Part shown: positions 25,328 to 35,992 of the stretch, piece by piece
Layout of the letters: every line of letters starts with the position of its first letter
Numbering within the stretch: position 1 is the stretch's first letter
Assembly: GCA_937920635.1 (NCBI GenBank)
Contig: CAKZUE010000020.1
Span: 81,520 to 145,519, forward strand
Length of the DNA: 64,000 nt
DNA from: an uncultured Bryobacteraceae bacterium
GTDB taxonomy: Bacteria > Acidobacteriota > Terriglobia > Bryobacterales > Bryobacteraceae
Direction: 5' to 3'
Notes under the pieces: generated by a model
The model's input: the letters and a program-made list of their open reading frames with translations, nothing else
Told to the model about the DNA's origin: nothing
Database searches by the model: none
Program-made: the position numbers and the translations under genes

Positions 25328-27061
25328 TTATTTCGCTTTCGGCGCCGGCGCGGGCGCCGGGGAGGGCTTTGCGGCTGTCTTGTTGAAGAAGTATTGCTGT
25401 ACGATGCCGACGACGTTGCCAGTGAGCCAGTATAACACCAGGCCGCTGGAGGCGCTGTAGAAGAGCACGGTCAGCATGACCGGCATCATCACCATCATCA
25501 GCCGCTGCTGGCTCGGATCGGGGCTGGCCACAGGCGTCATCTTCTGGAGAACCACCTGCGTGATCAGCATGCCGACGGGCAGCAGGCGGATGAAGGAGGC
25601 TTCCGGCTGGGAGAGGTCGGTGACCCACAGCCAATGGGCGCCGCGCAGTTCGATGGCCACCGAAAGCACTTTGAAAAAGGCGATGAAGAACGGCATCTGA
25701 AGCAGCAAAGGCAGGCAGCCGCCCATCGGGTTGATGCCGTGCTTCTGGTACAGCGCGATCATCTCCTCGTTCATCTTCTGGCGCTTGGGATCCTTCATCG
25801 AGAGCCCCTTGTATTTGGCCTGGATGGCCTGCAATTGGGGCTGGATCTGCGCCATCTTCTGCGAACTCTTCAACTGCGAGAAGCGCAACGGGAGCATGAT
25901 CAGGTTGATGATGATGGTGGCGATGACAATGGCCCAGCCCCAGTTGCCGGTCCAGTGGTCGTTGATCCAGTGCAGCGCGAGGAACAGGGGCTTGGCGATG
26001 AACCAGAACCAGCCCCAGTCGATCATGGTTTCCAGCTTCCGGTCAGTGGCGCGGAGAATATTGGTGTCTTTGGGTCCGACAAAAAAAGCCCACTCATTCA
26101 CGGCGCGGCCGCCGAGGGAGACGCCTGCATGCGGCTTCTCCTCGCCGCCCTGCGTCTCGGCCACGAGATCGCTCCAGGCGGTGAACTCGATGCTGGATTC
26201 GCCGCGCGGCAGAGCGACGGCGGCGAAGTAAGTGTCCTCGATACCCGCGAAGTGGAATGAGCCGGAGGTCGTGAGGGGTCCTTTGTCGGCGGAGTGCACG
26301 CCCTCTTCCACCAGCTTCTGCTTCACCGCGTCGTAGTACACGGTCTTTTGCACGCCGGTGGGATTGTGAACGGTCCGGTCGCCGAAGCCGCCGCGCCAGG
26401 CGAGATGGTGCTCGATGGGGCGGCCCTGGCTGGCCACTTCGCTGTAAAGCTGGCCGAGGTACTTGCCCTGCTCGAACCGGAAGCGCTTGACGGCGCGCGT
26501 CGAGCCGTCGTCATAGCGGAATTCGATGGCAAGCGGATCCGGCTGACTGACGGCGAACAGCACGGTGTTCAGGTCGGATGCAGGCTTTTCGCGCGGAAAG
26601 ACGTAGGAGTATGCCCAGCCGGCTTTGGGCGCGGCGGCGGCATTGACGAGCTCCACGGGATTGCCGGCGCTGTCGCGGTATCGCTTCAGCACCCAGCTGC
26701 GGATGGCGGCGCCCCGGTTGGAGAACACGATCCGGTAGACGGAGGTCTCCAGAACATGCGTCTCTTCCTTTTCGCCCGCGATGCGCTGCGGCTCGGGCTG
26801 AGCCTTGGCTGGGGCCTTGGGCGCCTTCCGGGCGGCGGGCGCGGGCGGCTGCGGCGCCGAGGGCTGCTCTGCTTCGGGGGTCTGCTGGACCTGGATCTGC
26901 GCCGTTTCGGCTTTCTTCTGCGGCGGCGGAGCGGGCTTGGGCAGGAAATACTGCGAGGCGAACAACACCAGGCCCATCAGGCCGAAGGCGATCAGGAGAC
27001 GGGTCTCCATGCTCATTTCGCTGCCAGCGGGCTTCTTGCCGCCTTGGGTGGAATCGGCCAT
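25328..27061 (-). CDS. yidC: Membrane protein insertase YidC
   Basis: A 577-residue Gram-negative-type YidC. It has an N-terminal transmembrane helix (about 24-42), a Pro/Ala-rich linker, a large periplasmic beta domain (about 95-330) and the conserved C-terminal insertase core with five helices, including M-K-D-P-K-R-Q-K-M-N-E-E-M and P-M-G-G-C-L-P-L-L-L-Q-M-P. It inserts membrane proteins with or without SecYEG. The start is 14 bases after yidD. Confidence 0.96.
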   Translation of the reverse strand: MADSTQGGKKPAGSEMSMETRLLIAFGLMGLVLFASQYFLPKPAPPPQKKAETAQIQVQQTPEAEQPSAPQPPAPAARKAPKAPAKAQPEPQRIAGEKEETHVLETSVYRIVFSNRGAAIRSWVLKRYRDSAGNPVELVNAAAAPKAGWAYSYVFPREKPASDLNTVLFAVSQPDPLAIEFRYDDGSTRAVKRFRFEQGKYLGQLYSEVASQGRPIEHHLAWRGGFGDRTVHNPTGVQKTVYYDAVKQKLVEEGVHSADKGPLTTSGSFHFAGIEDTYFAAVALPRGESSIEFTAWSDLVAETQGGEEKPHAGVSLGGRAVNEWAFFVGPKDTNILRATDRKLETMIDWGWFWFIAKPLFLALHWINDHWTGNWGWAIVIATIIINLIMLPLRFSQLKSSQKMAQIQPQLQAIQAKYKGLSMKDPKRQKMNEEMIALYQKHGINPMGGCLPLLLQMPFFIAFFKVLSVAIELRGAHWLWVTDLSQPEASFIRLLPVGMLITQVVLQKMTPVASPDPSQQRLMMVMMPVMLTVLFYSASSGLVLYWLTGNVVGIVQQYFFNKTAAKPSPAPAPAPKAK

Positions 27062-27075
27062 CCGTTCTCCTTGCT

Positions 27076-27285
27076 TTACTTCACGGGATCAAAGCCGCCG
27101 GCGCACAGGGGCTGGCAGCGGCCCAGACGTTTCAGACCCATCCAGACGCCGCGCAGAGCTCCATGGCGCTCCACAGCCTGGCGCATGTACTCGCTGCACG
27201 TGGGGTGGAACCGGCAGGAGGAAGGCAGGAGGGGAGAGAGCCACCGCTGGTAGCCGCGGATCAACAACACGATCAGGAGGCGCAT
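27076..27285 (-). CDS. yidD: Membrane protein insertion efficiency factor YidD
   Basis: A 69-residue YidD with the family pattern G-Y-Q-R-W-L-S-P, C-R-F-x-P-T-C-S-E-Y and G-x-x-R-C-x-P-x-x-x-G-G-F-D-P-V. The start overlaps the rnpA end by 13 bases. Confidence 0.94.
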   Translation of the reverse strand: MRLLIVLLIRGYQRWLSPLLPSSCRFHPTCSEYMRQAVERHGALRGVWMGLKRLGRCQPLCAGGFDPVK

Positions 27286-27665
27286 TGCTGAACCACCCTG
27301 TCCACCGCGGCATCGAGCTCCCGTTGCGGGGCGTCGAGGCAGGACTTACGAAGGTTGAACACGATCCACCACCCGGGCGCCAGCCGCCAGAGGCGGCGGC
27401 GAATGGTCTCCCGCAGGCGGCGGCGCATGCGATTGCGCAAGACTGCCTTGCCCAGGGAGCGGGGAGCGGTGAAACCCACGCGCGGCTCCCCGCTGCCGCT
27501 CTGCCAGCAGAAGGCCACGAAGTAAGGGCTCACGACGCGGGTGCCTCGATCATAGACGAGCCGGAACTCGGCGGAGCGGGTCAGGCGCTTCGACCGGGGA
27601 AACCGCTCGAGCCCGGCGCCGCCCGTGTTATTTGGTCTTTGCGTAGCGGACAGCCCGTTCGTCAC
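27273..27665 (-). CDS. rnpA: Ribonuclease P protein component RnpA
   Basis: The protein subunit of RNase P. The family core starts at [10 protein letters not shown] and contains [10 protein letters not shown]. No ATG, GTG or TTG lies between the rpmH stop and this core. The nearest start is GTG at 27665, inside rpmH, giving 130 residues and a 38-base overlap; the frame is open as far as ATG 27716. The overlap resembles, on a smaller scale, the nested rpmH/rnpA of Thermus. The start remains uncertain. Confidence 0.88.
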   Translation of the reverse strand: MTNGLSATQRPNNTGGAGLERFPRSKRLTRSAEFRLVYDRGTRVVSPYFVAFCWQSGSGEPRVGFTAPRSLGKAVLRNRMRRRLRETIRRRLWRLAPGWWIVFNLRKSCLDAPQRELDAAVDRVVQQCAS

Positions 27666-27801
27666 TGACGGTGAGCTTCCAACGGCCACGCGCCCGCCGC
27701 CGCGCCAGCACGGCACGCCCCGTCTTGGTCTTCATCCGGGCGCGGAATCCGTGGGTCCTGGCGCGCCGGTGATTGTTCGGCTGAAACGTTCTCTTCGGCA
27801 T
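27628..27801 (-). CDS. rpmH: 50S ribosomal protein L34
   Basis: A 57-residue L34 starting [10 protein letters not shown] and containing [12 protein letters not shown] and R-R-R-A-R-G-R. The C-terminus is extended by about ten residues (to Y-A-K-T-K) over the common 44-46-residue form, partly overlapping rnpA. It is the first gene of the operon, about 90 bases downstream of a good promoter. Confidence 0.95.
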   Translation of the reverse strand: MPKRTFQPNNHRRARTHGFRARMKTKTGRAVLARRRARGRWKLTVSDERAVRYAKTK

Positions 27802-27890
27802 GGGTAATCCTGGAGGTCAGAGGCCCGCCGCCTCAGGCGCGGCCCGCGGGCACAAATCGAGTCGCCGCCCCGCCATCGGGGCGAAACTCC

Positions 27891-27920
27891 AGTATAGAAA
27901 GCCGGCAGAAAGGGTGTCAA
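27891..27920 (-). promoter_or_regulatory. Sigma-70-type promoter of the rpmH operon
   Basis: On the minus strand, TTGACA (27920-27915) and TATACT (27896-27891) are separated by 18 bases. Transcription would begin near 27883 and leave a leader of about 80 bases before rpmH. Confidence 0.7.
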
Positions 27921-27928
27921 ACGGCAAG

Positions 27929-27949
27929 ACCCTCGGCTGCCGCGAGGGT
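27929..27949 (-). terminator. Hairpin at the end of the GH95 gene
   Basis: ACCCTCG and CGAGGGT pair around a 7-base loop directly at the GH95 stop. The tail has few T residues, so it is a weak terminator candidate. It sits just upstream of the rpmH promoter and could insulate it. Confidence 0.4.
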
Positions 27950-30333
27950 CAACCCGCCGCCGGCTGGAAGTCCGCCGCCCGCACCGTCACCGTGCCGCCC
28001 GCGCGCGTGCCACGCTCGATCGTCCTATTCCCGTAGCGCAACCGCAGCAAGCCGCCAGCCAGACTGCGGATGCGCGCTTCCTCCAGCCGCCCTCCGCGCC
28101 ACGCCAAATCCACCACGAACCCGCCTCGCGCCCGCAACCCCGTGACGCGCCCATCGCGCCATTGCTCCGGCAAGGCAGGCAGCAGCCGCACCACGCCGTT
28201 GTGGCTTTGCACCAGCATCTCGACGATGCCCGCCGCTCCGCCGAAGTTGCCGTCGATCTGGAAGGGCGGATGCCCGCAGAACAGGTTGGGGTAAGTGCCG
28301 CCGCCGCCCATGCGCACCCCGCTATCGCCCGCCGCCACAGGCCTCAACAGGTTCCTCAGCAGCCGCGCGGCGCGGTTGCCGTCGCCGAGCCGCGCCCAGA
28401 AACTCACCTTCCACGCCAGCGACCACCCGGTGCCCCCGTCGCCGCGCCCTTCCAGTGATTTCCGGGCGGCGGCGGCCAGCGCCGGCGTCTCCTCCGGCGT
28501 GATCTCGGAGCCTGGATGCAGGCCCCAGAGATGCGACACATGGCGGTGCTGCGGTTCGGCTTCCTTGTATTCTTCGAGCCACTCCATCAGGCGGCCGTCG
28601 CTGGCCACGCGGCTCGGCGCCAGCCGCGCGCGCTTCTCTTCCAGCTCCCGGCGCAGCTCCCCGCCGGTGTTGAGAATGCGGGAAGCCTCGATGACGGCGG
28701 CGAACAGATATCGCAGCAACTGCATGTCGAACGCGGGCCCCATGCAGATGGCGGCGCGGCGTCCATCGGGCAGAATAAACGAGTTTTCCGGGGAATTGGC
28801 CGGAGCGGTGACCAGCCAGCCGTGCTTCGGTTCTTCTACCAGCATGTCGGCGTAGAAGCGGGCGGCGCCCTCCAGCACGGGCCAGACGCGGCGCAAAAAC
28901 TCCCGGTCGCGCGTGAACAGGTAGTGCTCCCACAGGTGCTGGCACAGCCAGCCAGAGCCGCTCGATGTGGCGCCCCAACTGGCCTGCTCGCCCGGCGCGG
29001 TGAACCCCCACGCGTTGGTGATTGTGTGCGCCACCCAGCCGCGCGCCGCGTAATAAACGCGGGCGGTTTTCGAGCCCGGCTGGACCAGGCTTTCCGTGAG
29101 CGCGAACAGCGGCTCGTGCAGTTCGCCGAGCCCGGTCACTTCCGCGGGCCAGTAGTTCATCTGCACGTTGATGTTGAGGTGCCAGTCGCCGTTCCAGGGC
29201 GTTTGCAGCTCCTCGGCCCAGATGCCCTGAAGGTTGGCGGGCAGCCCGCCGGGGCGGGAGCTGGAGATCAGCAGGTATCGGCCGTACTGGCAGTAGAGCG
29301 CGGCCAGTTGAGGATCGCCGCCCTTCTCGTAAGCCTCGCGGAGGCGCCCGGGCAGCGGCAGATCGCCGCGCCCGGGGCCGAGATCGATGGTGAAGCGGGT
29401 GAACCAGCGGCGGTAGTCGGCCGTATGTTGGGCGAGCAACAGCCGCCAGGGCCGGCGCGCGCGGCGCTGGTGCTCCAAACAGATCCGCGCCGGATCGTCA
29501 GCGGAGAGTTTCGCGAAGCGGGAGTAGTTGGTGGCGGCGGTGATAACGAGCGCCGCTTCAGTGGCATTTTCCACCTGAATTGTGCCATTTTTGGCGGAAA
29601 TTCGGCCGCTTTTTGCATGAATTTCGAGCCGCGCGGCGAACCGCACGCCATCGCCGCCGCGCCCGTCGGCCAGCGCGCCGGTCATCACCAGCGCCCGGTC
29701 TCCCTCCGCGCTCGTCCGCGCGCGCTCCGGGCGGCTGAGGGAGGCGCGGAAACTCAGCCCGCCGGGACGCGAGCAGCCCAGCCGGATGAGAATGGCCTGC
29801 GCCGGCGCGCTGGCGATGGCTTCGCGCTCGAACCGCGCGCCACCTGACTCGTAGGAGACGCGCGCCACGGCGCTCTCCAGATCCAGTTCGCGCCGGTAGC
29901 CGGAGGCCTCTTCCGGATGATCGAATTCGATCCGCAGATCGCCGAGCACCTGATAGCAGCCGAAAGGCAGGTCCTTGCCGCGGGCGCGCCCTGAGCCTTT
30001 TTCTTTGCAGACGAAGTGGCGGTTGACGAGCTCTTCGGCTTCAACATTGCGGCCTTCCATCAGGAGGCGGCGAATTTCCGGCAGCGCCTCGGCGGCGCCT
30101 TCCAGATCGGCGTCTTCCACCGAGCCGGACCACATCGAGCTTTCGTTGAGAACGATCCGCTCCTCGCGCACGCCGCCAAAGACCATGGCGCCCAGCCGCC
30201 CGTTGCCCAGAGGGAGCGATTCGGTGAAGTGGCGCGCCGGGGAATCAAACCAAATTGGGGAATCCGCCGGGCTGGCGTTGGAAACAGCGCTGACCACCCC
30301 CGGAAACAGCGAGAAAAACGTTCGGCGCCTCAT
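27949..30333 (-). CDS. GH95 family alpha-L-fucosidase (or related galactosidase)
   Basis: A 794-residue exported glycosidase. Residues 1-22 form a signal peptide with twin Arg at the start. The GH95 N-terminal domain begins at about residue 27 with [14 protein letters not shown]. The catalytic (alpha/alpha)6 region holds [10 protein letters not shown] (the Asn pair that activates water in this family), S-P-E-N-S-F (acid Glu) and Q-I-D-G-N-F-G-G (Asp). It would remove alpha-1,2-L-fucose or alpha-L-galactose from plant or animal glycans in the periplasm. It is a single gene facing away from the rpmH operon promoter. Confidence 0.9.
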   Translation of the reverse strand: MRRRTFFSLFPGVVSAVSNASPADSPIWFDSPARHFTESLPLGNGRLGAMVFGGVREERIVLNESSMWSGSVEDADLEGAAEALPEIRRLLMEGRNVEAEELVNRHFVCKEKGSGRARGKDLPFGCYQVLGDLRIEFDHPEEASGYRRELDLESAVARVSYESGGARFEREAIASAPAQAILIRLGCSRPGGLSFRASLSRPERARTSAEGDRALVMTGALADGRGGDGVRFAARLEIHAKSGRISAKNGTIQVENATEAALVITAATNYSRFAKLSADDPARICLEHQRRARRPWRLLLAQHTADYRRWFTRFTIDLGPGRGDLPLPGRLREAYEKGGDPQLAALYCQYGRYLLISSSRPGGLPANLQGIWAEELQTPWNGDWHLNINVQMNYWPAEVTGLGELHEPLFALTESLVQPGSKTARVYYAARGWVAHTITNAWGFTAPGEQASWGATSSGSGWLCQHLWEHYLFTRDREFLRRVWPVLEGAARFYADMLVEEPKHGWLVTAPANSPENSFILPDGRRAAICMGPAFDMQLLRYLFAAVIEASRILNTGGELRRELEEKRARLAPSRVASDGRLMEWLEEYKEAEPQHRHVSHLWGLHPGSEITPEETPALAAAARKSLEGRGDGGTGWSLAWKVSFWARLGDGNRAARLLRNLLRPVAAGDSGVRMGGGGTYPNLFCGHPPFQIDGNFGGAAGIVEMLVQSHNGVVRLLPALPEQWRDGRVTGLRARGGFVVDLAWRGGRLEEARIRSLAGGLLRLRYGNRTIERGTRAGGTVTVRAADFQPAAG

Positions 30334-31052
30334 GTCTCTTCTACAGTTGGATAGCCCCGCCTGGACTTGATGTGGAGGCCATGACGAACGCCCCCCTCCG
30401 TATCGAAGCGCCCCTCAATCAGCCGGAAAAAGCGCTGGTCCTCATGCTCGAGATACCGAAAAAGTGCATAGGCCACAAGATCCGCAAGCTGGACCAGGCG
30501 AGAAGCGCGCGAGTCAAGGAAGAGTGGAACCTCGGACAGGTTGTGCACCCTTCCGAATCTGTGGCCCACCGTCCGGAACCCGGCGGCGAGCCCCTGAAGA
30601 TGATGTTTCGTAGCTGGTCTTGTCAAAGACGATCAGACCCCTCTGCGGGTCGTTCCTCCTCTTGTAATGCCGCCCGAGGTACATATCGAAGCGGCTGCAC
30701 AGTTGTTCGAAAGCATACTCCACTGGATCCTGGCCCACGAGGCACGCTCTTTCGACGCCAACCCCGAACAGCGGCATGCTCTTCTTGATCAATGAGAGGG
30801 CTGTCTGATACGCCTCCACCCTCGCCTGGATTCCGACTGAACGCCAGATTCTCTTGCCCTGAAAGATGTGGTTGCGTGCAGCTCCGCTTCAGCCTGATGA
30901 GGAAAGAGCCGGCCCACAAGTTTATCCAGCTCGCGGGACAGCCACCACGTCTGCCGGTCGAAAACCGCAATTCCGGCCAGGACAAAAAACCTTTGATGCT
31001 TGTCGCCAGCCGCCCCGGACTCGTCTGCGTACAAAATGTACACCCTGTCCAT
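30330..31052 (-). pseudogene. DUF3800 family protein, broken by two frameshifts
   Basis: Three segments in two frames join into one DUF3800-like protein of about 240 residues: the start with [10 protein letters not shown], a middle part with F-Q-G-K-R-I-W-R and R-V-E-A-Y-Q-T-A-L-S-L-I-K, and an end with R-L-V-Q-L-A-D-L-V-A-Y-A-L-F-R. One base appears lost near 30866 and one gained near 30604, so the frame is restored. DUF3800 proteins are RNase-H-like and often sit in phage or defence regions. It may be a true pseudogene or contain sequencing errors. It overlaps the GH95 start by 4 bases. Confidence 0.75.
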
Positions 31053-31203
31053 GATAGCTTTGCGGGCAGGGCGACGGATTCGACTGCCAAGCCAGAAAAA
31101 GAAAGGACGGCTAAGGGAGGAAGACCTCCGCGGACCACATCGGGCAGTCCTCTTAACCGCAATTTCACGGTATCACCGCCGCACCGGCGTGTCAATGGCA
31201 AGG

Positions 31204-31938
31204 TCAACGATACAGCCCGCGCAGGTCGTTCCAGCGGACGCGGAGCGGATCGAGAAACGCCGCCAGGCCTTTCAAAAGGCTCACCTTGGTGCCCTCGACG
31301 TTGGCCCAGCGCACGGGCACTTCGAGAATTCTGAAGCCGTGTTTTTTCGCAATGTACAGGATCTCAACGTCGAAGCCGAAGCCGTCGCTCCGCTGGCGCG
31401 CGGCCACGCACCGCGCCACGTCGCGCCGGAAGAGCTTGAATCCGCATTGGGTATCGCGGTACGGCAGCCCGGTGACCAACCGCATGGCGAGGTTGAACAC
31501 CCGCCCGCTGAATTCCCGGAACGGCGGCTGGTGCTTGAGCACCAGGCTGCGGTCGACGGCGCGCGAGCCGATGGCGCCGCCGGCGTTCTCCCGCTGCACG
31601 GCGTTCTCCAGGCGGTCGAAATCCTCGATCGGGGCGGACAGATCGGCGTCGGTGAACAGCACCCACTCGCCGCGGGCTTCCTGCATGCCGTGGCGGACGG
31701 CGTAGCCCTTGCCGCGGTTGCCGGGGTTCTGGAGCAGGCGGATGCGGGCGTCGGCCGCCGCCGCCTGGCGCACCACTTCGGCGGTGCGGTCACGCGAGCC
31801 GTCGTCCACAACCAGCACTTCGACAAAATCCAGTTGTTTTGTTTCGAGATAGGACGCGATGGCCCGCAGCGTGGCCGGGAGGCGCTGCTCCTCGTTGTAG
31901 GCGGGGATGACGATGCTGAGCGACCGCAAGTGTCCCAT
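31204..31938 (-). CDS. Family 2 glycosyltransferase, dolichyl-phosphate-glucosyltransferase-like
   Basis: A 244-residue GT-A enzyme with I-V-I-P-A-Y-N-E-E (residues about 9-17), V-V-D-D-G-S-R-D and F-T-D-A-D-L-S-A-P (metal-binding D-x-D), then C-G-F-K-L-F. It resembles enzymes that transfer a sugar from a nucleotide donor to a polyprenyl phosphate carrier at the inner membrane. It has no transmembrane helix. The start is at 31938; the open frame upstream lies inside lysS. It is divergent from lysS with only 33 bases between starts. Confidence 0.85.
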   Translation of the reverse strand: MGHLRSLSIVIPAYNEEQRLPATLRAIASYLETKQLDFVEVLVVDDGSRDRTAEVVRQAAAADARIRLLQNPGNRGKGYAVRHGMQEARGEWVLFTDADLSAPIEDFDRLENAVQRENAGGAIGSRAVDRSLVLKHQPPFREFSGRVFNLAMRLVTGLPYRDTQCGFKLFRRDVARCVAARQRSDGFGFDVEILYIAKKHGFRILEVPVRWANVEGTKVSLLKGLAAFLDPLRVRWNDLRGLYR

Positions 31939-31944
31939 TATAAT
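31939..31944 (+). promoter_or_regulatory. Candidate -10 box of lysS
   Basis: TATAAT directly at the divergent glycosyltransferase start, 28 bases before the lysS TTG. The -35 region is poor. The leader would be about 20 bases with an AAAGGAG site. Confidence 0.45.
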
Positions 31945-31971
31945 GAAGGTTTCCCCCAAAGGAGTCCCGCA

Positions 31972-33480
31972 TTGTCCCTCGAGCAGGAGCTTTTCGAGCA
32001 GCGATTCGCGCGCATCCGCGAGATCGAAGCGCTGGGCTGGCGCCCGTACGGGCAGAGATTCGAGTTCACCCACACGGTGCCGCAGATCCGCGCCTCATGG
32101 TCGGCGGCGGACGCCGAGACTCTGGAGAAGGACCGCGTCCGCGTGCGCGCCGCCGGGCGGGTGATGACCGTGCGCCGCATGGGCAAGGCGGGCTTCTTCC
32201 ATATGCAGCAGCTCGGCGAGCGCATTCAGGTGTACGTCAGGAAGGACGCAGTCAGCGAGAATGAGTTCCGCCTGTATCAGATTCTGGATCTCGGCGACAT
32301 CGCCGGCGTCGAAGGCTACCTGTTCCGCACGAAGACGGGCGAGCTGTCGATTCATGCCGAGAAGCTCACGTTCCTTTCCAAGAACCTGCTCGGGCTGCCG
32401 GAGAAGTATCACGGGCTCGAGGATGTCGAGCTGCGCTACCGGCAGCGCTACCTGGACCTGATCGCCAATCCAGAGGTGCTGAAGGTCTTCGAGACGCGCG
32501 CCCGGCTGATCGCCTCCCTGCGCCGCCAGTTGAACGAGCGCGGCTTCATCGAGGTGGAGACGCCGATGATGCAGCCGCTGTATGGAGGCGCGGCGGCGCG
32601 TCCGTTCGTCACCCACCACAACACGCTCGACATCGACCTCTACCTGCGCATTGCGCCGGAGCTCTATCTGAAGCGGCTGGTCACCGGCGGCATGGAGCGG
32701 GTTTACGAGATCAACCGGAACTTCCGCAACGAAGGCATCTCCACGCGCCACAACCCCGAATTCACGATGCTCGAGTTCTATCAGGCTTACGCCGATTACC
32801 GCGACCTGATGGACCTGAGCTGCGAACTGCTGGAACGGACGGCTGTCGAAGCCACGGGCTCGGCGAAGGTGCACTACAACGGGCTGGAGCTGGATTTCGG
32901 CAACGTGCGCCGCTACCGCATGCGCGAGGCGGTGATTGAATTCTGGAAGCACGGGCCGAAGCCCACGCCGGGGCAGGTCCGCGACCCCGAGTGGCTGCTG
33001 CGGCACTCGGACAAGCAGACGCCCGGCGAGGCGCTGGTGGACCTGTTCGAGCGCCACTGCGAAGAGGCGCTTGTGCAGCCAACCATCATTTACGAATACC
33101 CGGTGGAAGTGTCGCCGCTGGCCAAACAGAATCCCGACGATCCATCGATGACGGACCGCTTCGAGATCTATGCCGCGGGCATGGAGATCGGCAACGCCTT
33201 CACCGAGCTGAACGACCCCGACGAGCAGCGCCGGCGGTTCGAGATGCAGCTGGCGATGCGCGAGCGCGGCGACGAGGAGGCGCATCAGATGGACGAGGAT
33301 TATCTGCGGGCGCTGTGTTACGGCATGCCGCCCACGGCGGGCGAGGGCATCGGCATCGACCGCCTGACGATGATCCTGACCGGGCAGAAATCGATCCGCG
33401 ACGTGATTCTGTTCCCGCTGTTGCGGCCCGAGGGCGAGATCGGGATTGCGGAGTGGCTGAGGCAGGCGTCTTCCAGGTGA
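31972..33480 (+). CDS. lysS: Lysyl-tRNA synthetase, class II
   Basis: A 502-residue class II LysRS. The N-terminal OB fold for anticodon binding spans about 55-150, and the catalytic domain has motif 2 ([12 protein letters not shown]) and motif 3 (G-E-G-I-G-I-D-R-L). The start is TTG at 31972, supported by AAAGGAG and by the N-terminus [10 protein letters not shown]; the longer open frame upstream crosses the divergent gene. The stop overlaps the next start (GTGA). Confidence 0.94.
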   Translation: MSLEQELFEQRFARIREIEALGWRPYGQRFEFTHTVPQIRASWSAADAETLEKDRVRVRAAGRVMTVRRMGKAGFFHMQQLGERIQVYVRKDAVSENEFRLYQILDLGDIAGVEGYLFRTKTGELSIHAEKLTFLSKNLLGLPEKYHGLEDVELRYRQRYLDLIANPEVLKVFETRARLIASLRRQLNERGFIEVETPMMQPLYGGAAARPFVTHHNTLDIDLYLRIAPELYLKRLVTGGMERVYEINRNFRNEGISTRHNPEFTMLEFYQAYADYRDLMDLSCELLERTAVEATGSAKVHYNGLELDFGNVRRYRMREAVIEFWKHGPKPTPGQVRDPEWLLRHSDKQTPGEALVDLFERHCEEALVQPTIIYEYPVEVSPLAKQNPDDPSMTDRFEIYAAGMEIGNAFTELNDPDEQRRRFEMQLAMRERGDEEAHQMDEDYLRALCYGMPPTAGEGIGIDRLTMILTGQKSIRDVILFPLLRPEGEIGIAEWLRQASSR

Positions 33481-34700
33481 GCCGGACGTTTGAATGGTTC
33501 GTCGCCGCCCGTTACCTGCTGGCGAAGCGCCGGCAGGCGGTGATACCGCTGGTGACGGCGGTGTCGGTGGCGGGGGTGGCGGCGGGCGTGATGGCGCTGG
33601 TGATCGCGCTGGCCATCAACAGCGGCTTCCGCCGGGCGCTGGAGGAGAGCCTGCTGGGCGCAACGCCGCATGTGGTGCTGCTGGAGAAGACGCCATCGAC
33701 GGGCATTGAAGGTTGGCGGGGCATCGCATCGCGGCTGGCGAGGATCGAAGGCGTCGAGGAAGTCTCGCCCGCCCTGTATGGCAAGGTGCTGGCGTCGGGG
33801 CCGATGCAATCGGCCGAAGCCACGCTGAAGGGCACCCGCCTCGACTCGCCCGAGCTGCGCGCCCACATCCGCGAAGGCAGCGTGGCACAGATGGAAGACG
33901 TGCGGGGATTGCCCGGCGTCGTGCTTGGCTCGCGGCTGGCGGCGCGCATCGGGATGAGGACGGGCGACGTGGTGCGCATCCTGAGCCCGCAGGGCGAGAT
34001 GACGCCGTTCGGCATGCGTCCGGTCGAATTCCGCTTCCGCGTGGCGGCGGTGTTTGAATCGGGCTTCTACGACCTGGACAACCAGATGGCGCTGACCACG
34101 GTCGCGCAGGCGCAGCGCGTGCTGGCGCTGCCGGACGTGGTCAACGCGATCGAGCTGCGGCTCGCCGATCCGGGCCGCGCGCCGGAGGCGGCGCGCGCGG
34201 CCGAGGCCGAAGCCGGGCCGGAGCTGGGCGCGACGCACTGGATGGAACAGAACCGGCAACTGCTGAACGCGCTGCGGATGGAGAAGATCGTTTCCGTGAT
34301 CACGATTTCGCTGATCCAGCTCGTGGCGGCGCTGAACATCCTGACGGCGCTGTTCCTGCGCGTGATGGAGAAGAAGCGCGACATGGCCGTACTGCTGTCG
34401 ATGGGCGCGCGGCGGGCGCAGATCGCGCGCATCTTCGTCTGGCAGGGGCTGATGCTGGCCGCGGGCGGCGCCGTGATCGGACTGGGGCTGGGCTACACGC
34501 TGAGCGTGCTGGCCGGGCGTCACCGCTGGATCCGGATCGACGAGGAGATCTACTCGCTGTCGTATGTGCCGTTCGATCCGCGGTGGGCCGATTCGCTGTG
34601 GATTGCGGCGCTCGCTCTGGGCGTGGCGCTGCTGGCGGCCTGGTATCCGGCGCGGGCGGCGGCGTCGGTGGCGCCGGCGGAGACGTTGCGCTACGAATGA
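33477..34700 (+). CDS. LolC/LolE-type ABC transporter permease
   Basis: A 407-residue permease with an N-terminal helix (about 22-48), a large periplasmic MacB-like domain and three C-terminal helices of the FtsX type, with L-V-A-A-L-N-I and [13 protein letters not shown]. In the Lol system it would release lipoproteins from the inner membrane with the ATPase LolD. No LolD gene follows; serB comes next. Start is GTG 33477, coupled to lysS, at the family N-terminus [10 protein letters not shown]. Confidence 0.85.
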   Translation: MSRTFEWFVAARYLLAKRRQAVIPLVTAVSVAGVAAGVMALVIALAINSGFRRALEESLLGATPHVVLLEKTPSTGIEGWRGIASRLARIEGVEEVSPALYGKVLASGPMQSAEATLKGTRLDSPELRAHIREGSVAQMEDVRGLPGVVLGSRLAARIGMRTGDVVRILSPQGEMTPFGMRPVEFRFRVAAVFESGFYDLDNQMALTTVAQAQRVLALPDVVNAIELRLADPGRAPEAARAAEAEAGPELGATHWMEQNRQLLNALRMEKIVSVITISLIQLVAALNILTALFLRVMEKKRDMAVLLSMGARRAQIARIFVWQGLMLAAGGAVIGLGLGYTLSVLAGRHRWIRIDEEIYSLSYVPFDPRWADSLWIAALALGVALLAAWYPARAAASVAPAETLRYE

Positions 34701-34746
34701 GGGCATGCATCGCCGGCGCCGGCCGGACGCGGAGACGGGGCAACCG

Positions 34747-35982
34747 ATGAGCACTGGAGCACTGCTGATCCACATCACAGGCCAGGACCGGCCGGGCGTG
34801 ACGCACGCGCTGACATCCGTGCTGGCGCATCACGGCGCGCGGGTGCTGGACATCGGCCAGGCGGTGATTCACGACGCGCTCGCCCTCGGCATCCTGATCG
34901 AGTTGAGCGCCTCGCTGCGGGCTTCCACCCTGATGACCGACCTGCTGCTGGAAGCGCACCGGCTGGGCTTGCAGGCGCGCTTCACGGAGGTCAGCGCCAG
35001 AAGGTACGCGCAGTGGGTGGGCCAGCAGCGCAAGCGGCGTTATATCGTGACGGCGCTGGGGAGGCGCCTGGATGCGGACCATCTGGCGGCCCTGGCGGCG
35101 GAGATCGCGCGCGCAGGACTGAACATCGACCGCATCGACCGGCTCTCGGCGCGCGTGCCGCTCGAGGAGGCGCAGGCCGATCCGCGCGCCTGCATCGAGA
35201 TCACCGCAAGCGCGGCCGACCCCGGCCGCGAGCCGGACGAAGGCGCTTTGCGCGGGGCGCTGGCAGGTCTGGCGGGCGTGACCGGCGTCGATATCGCCTT
35301 TCAGCATGACTCGGTGTGGCGGCGCCACCGGCGGCTGGTGGCGTTCGACATGGACTCGACGCTGATTCAGGGCGAAGTGATCGACGAGCTGGCCGCCGAG
35401 GCGGGCGTGGGCGAGCAGGTCCGCAAGATCACCGAAGCGGCGATGCGGGGCGAACTCGACTTCGAGCAGTCCCTGCGGCAGCGCGTATCGCTGCTGCGCG
35501 GCCTCCGCGAAGAGGCGCTCGAAAGGGTGGCCGCCCGGATTCCGGTCACGGAAGGGGCGGAGAGGCTGACCCGGACGCTGAAGCGGCTGGGCTACCGCAT
35601 GGCGATCCTGTCGGGCGGCTTCACGTTTTTCGGCCGGTTGCTGCAGTCGCGGCTGGGCATCGATTCCCTGCACGCCAACACGCTGGTGGTGCGCGATGGA
35701 ATCGTGACCGGAGAAGTGGCGCCGCCGGTGGTGGACGGCGCGGAGAAGGCGCGGCGGCTGCGGGCGCTGGCGGCCGAACAGGGCCTCGATCTGGAGCAGT
35801 GCGTGGCCGTCGGCGACGGCGCCAACGACCTGCCGATGTTGCGGCTGGCGGGGCTGGGGATCGCCTTCCGCGCCAAGCCGGCCGTGCGCGCCGGCGCGCG
35901 GCAGTCGGTCTCCGCCATGGGCCTCGATGGAATCCTCTACCTGCTCGGGCTCCGGGACCGGGACACGCTCTTCGAACCGTGA
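34747..35982 (+). CDS. serB: Phosphoserine phosphatase SerB with two ACT-like domains
   Basis: A 411-residue enzyme for the last step of serine synthesis. Residues about 1-185 form two ACT-type regulatory domains (I-T-G-Q-D-R-P-G-V near the start). The HAD phosphatase domain follows with F-D-M-D-S-T-L-I (nucleophile Asp about 203), S-G-G-F (motif II) and G-D-G-A-N-D (motif III). ATG 34747 is chosen; ATG 34705 would add 14 basic residues. It converges on the signal peptidase gene with a 10-base gap. Confidence 0.92.
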   Translation: MSTGALLIHITGQDRPGVTHALTSVLAHHGARVLDIGQAVIHDALALGILIELSASLRASTLMTDLLLEAHRLGLQARFTEVSARRYAQWVGQQRKRRYIVTALGRRLDADHLAALAAEIARAGLNIDRIDRLSARVPLEEAQADPRACIEITASAADPGREPDEGALRGALAGLAGVTGVDIAFQHDSVWRRHRRLVAFDMDSTLIQGEVIDELAAEAGVGEQVRKITEAAMRGELDFEQSLRQRVSLLRGLREEALERVAARIPVTEGAERLTRTLKRLGYRMAILSGGFTFFGRLLQSRLGIDSLHANTLVVRDGIVTGEVAPPVVDGAEKARRLRALAAEQGLDLEQCVAVGDGANDLPMLRLAGLGIAFRAKPAVRAGARQSVSAMGLDGILYLLGLRDRDTLFEP

Positions 35983-35992
35983 CAGCGCCTGG

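Noticed and set aside
27628..27950. Replication origin next to rpmH
   Set aside because: No dnaA gene, DnaA boxes or AT-rich unwinding region; the operon is bordered by a GH95 gene.
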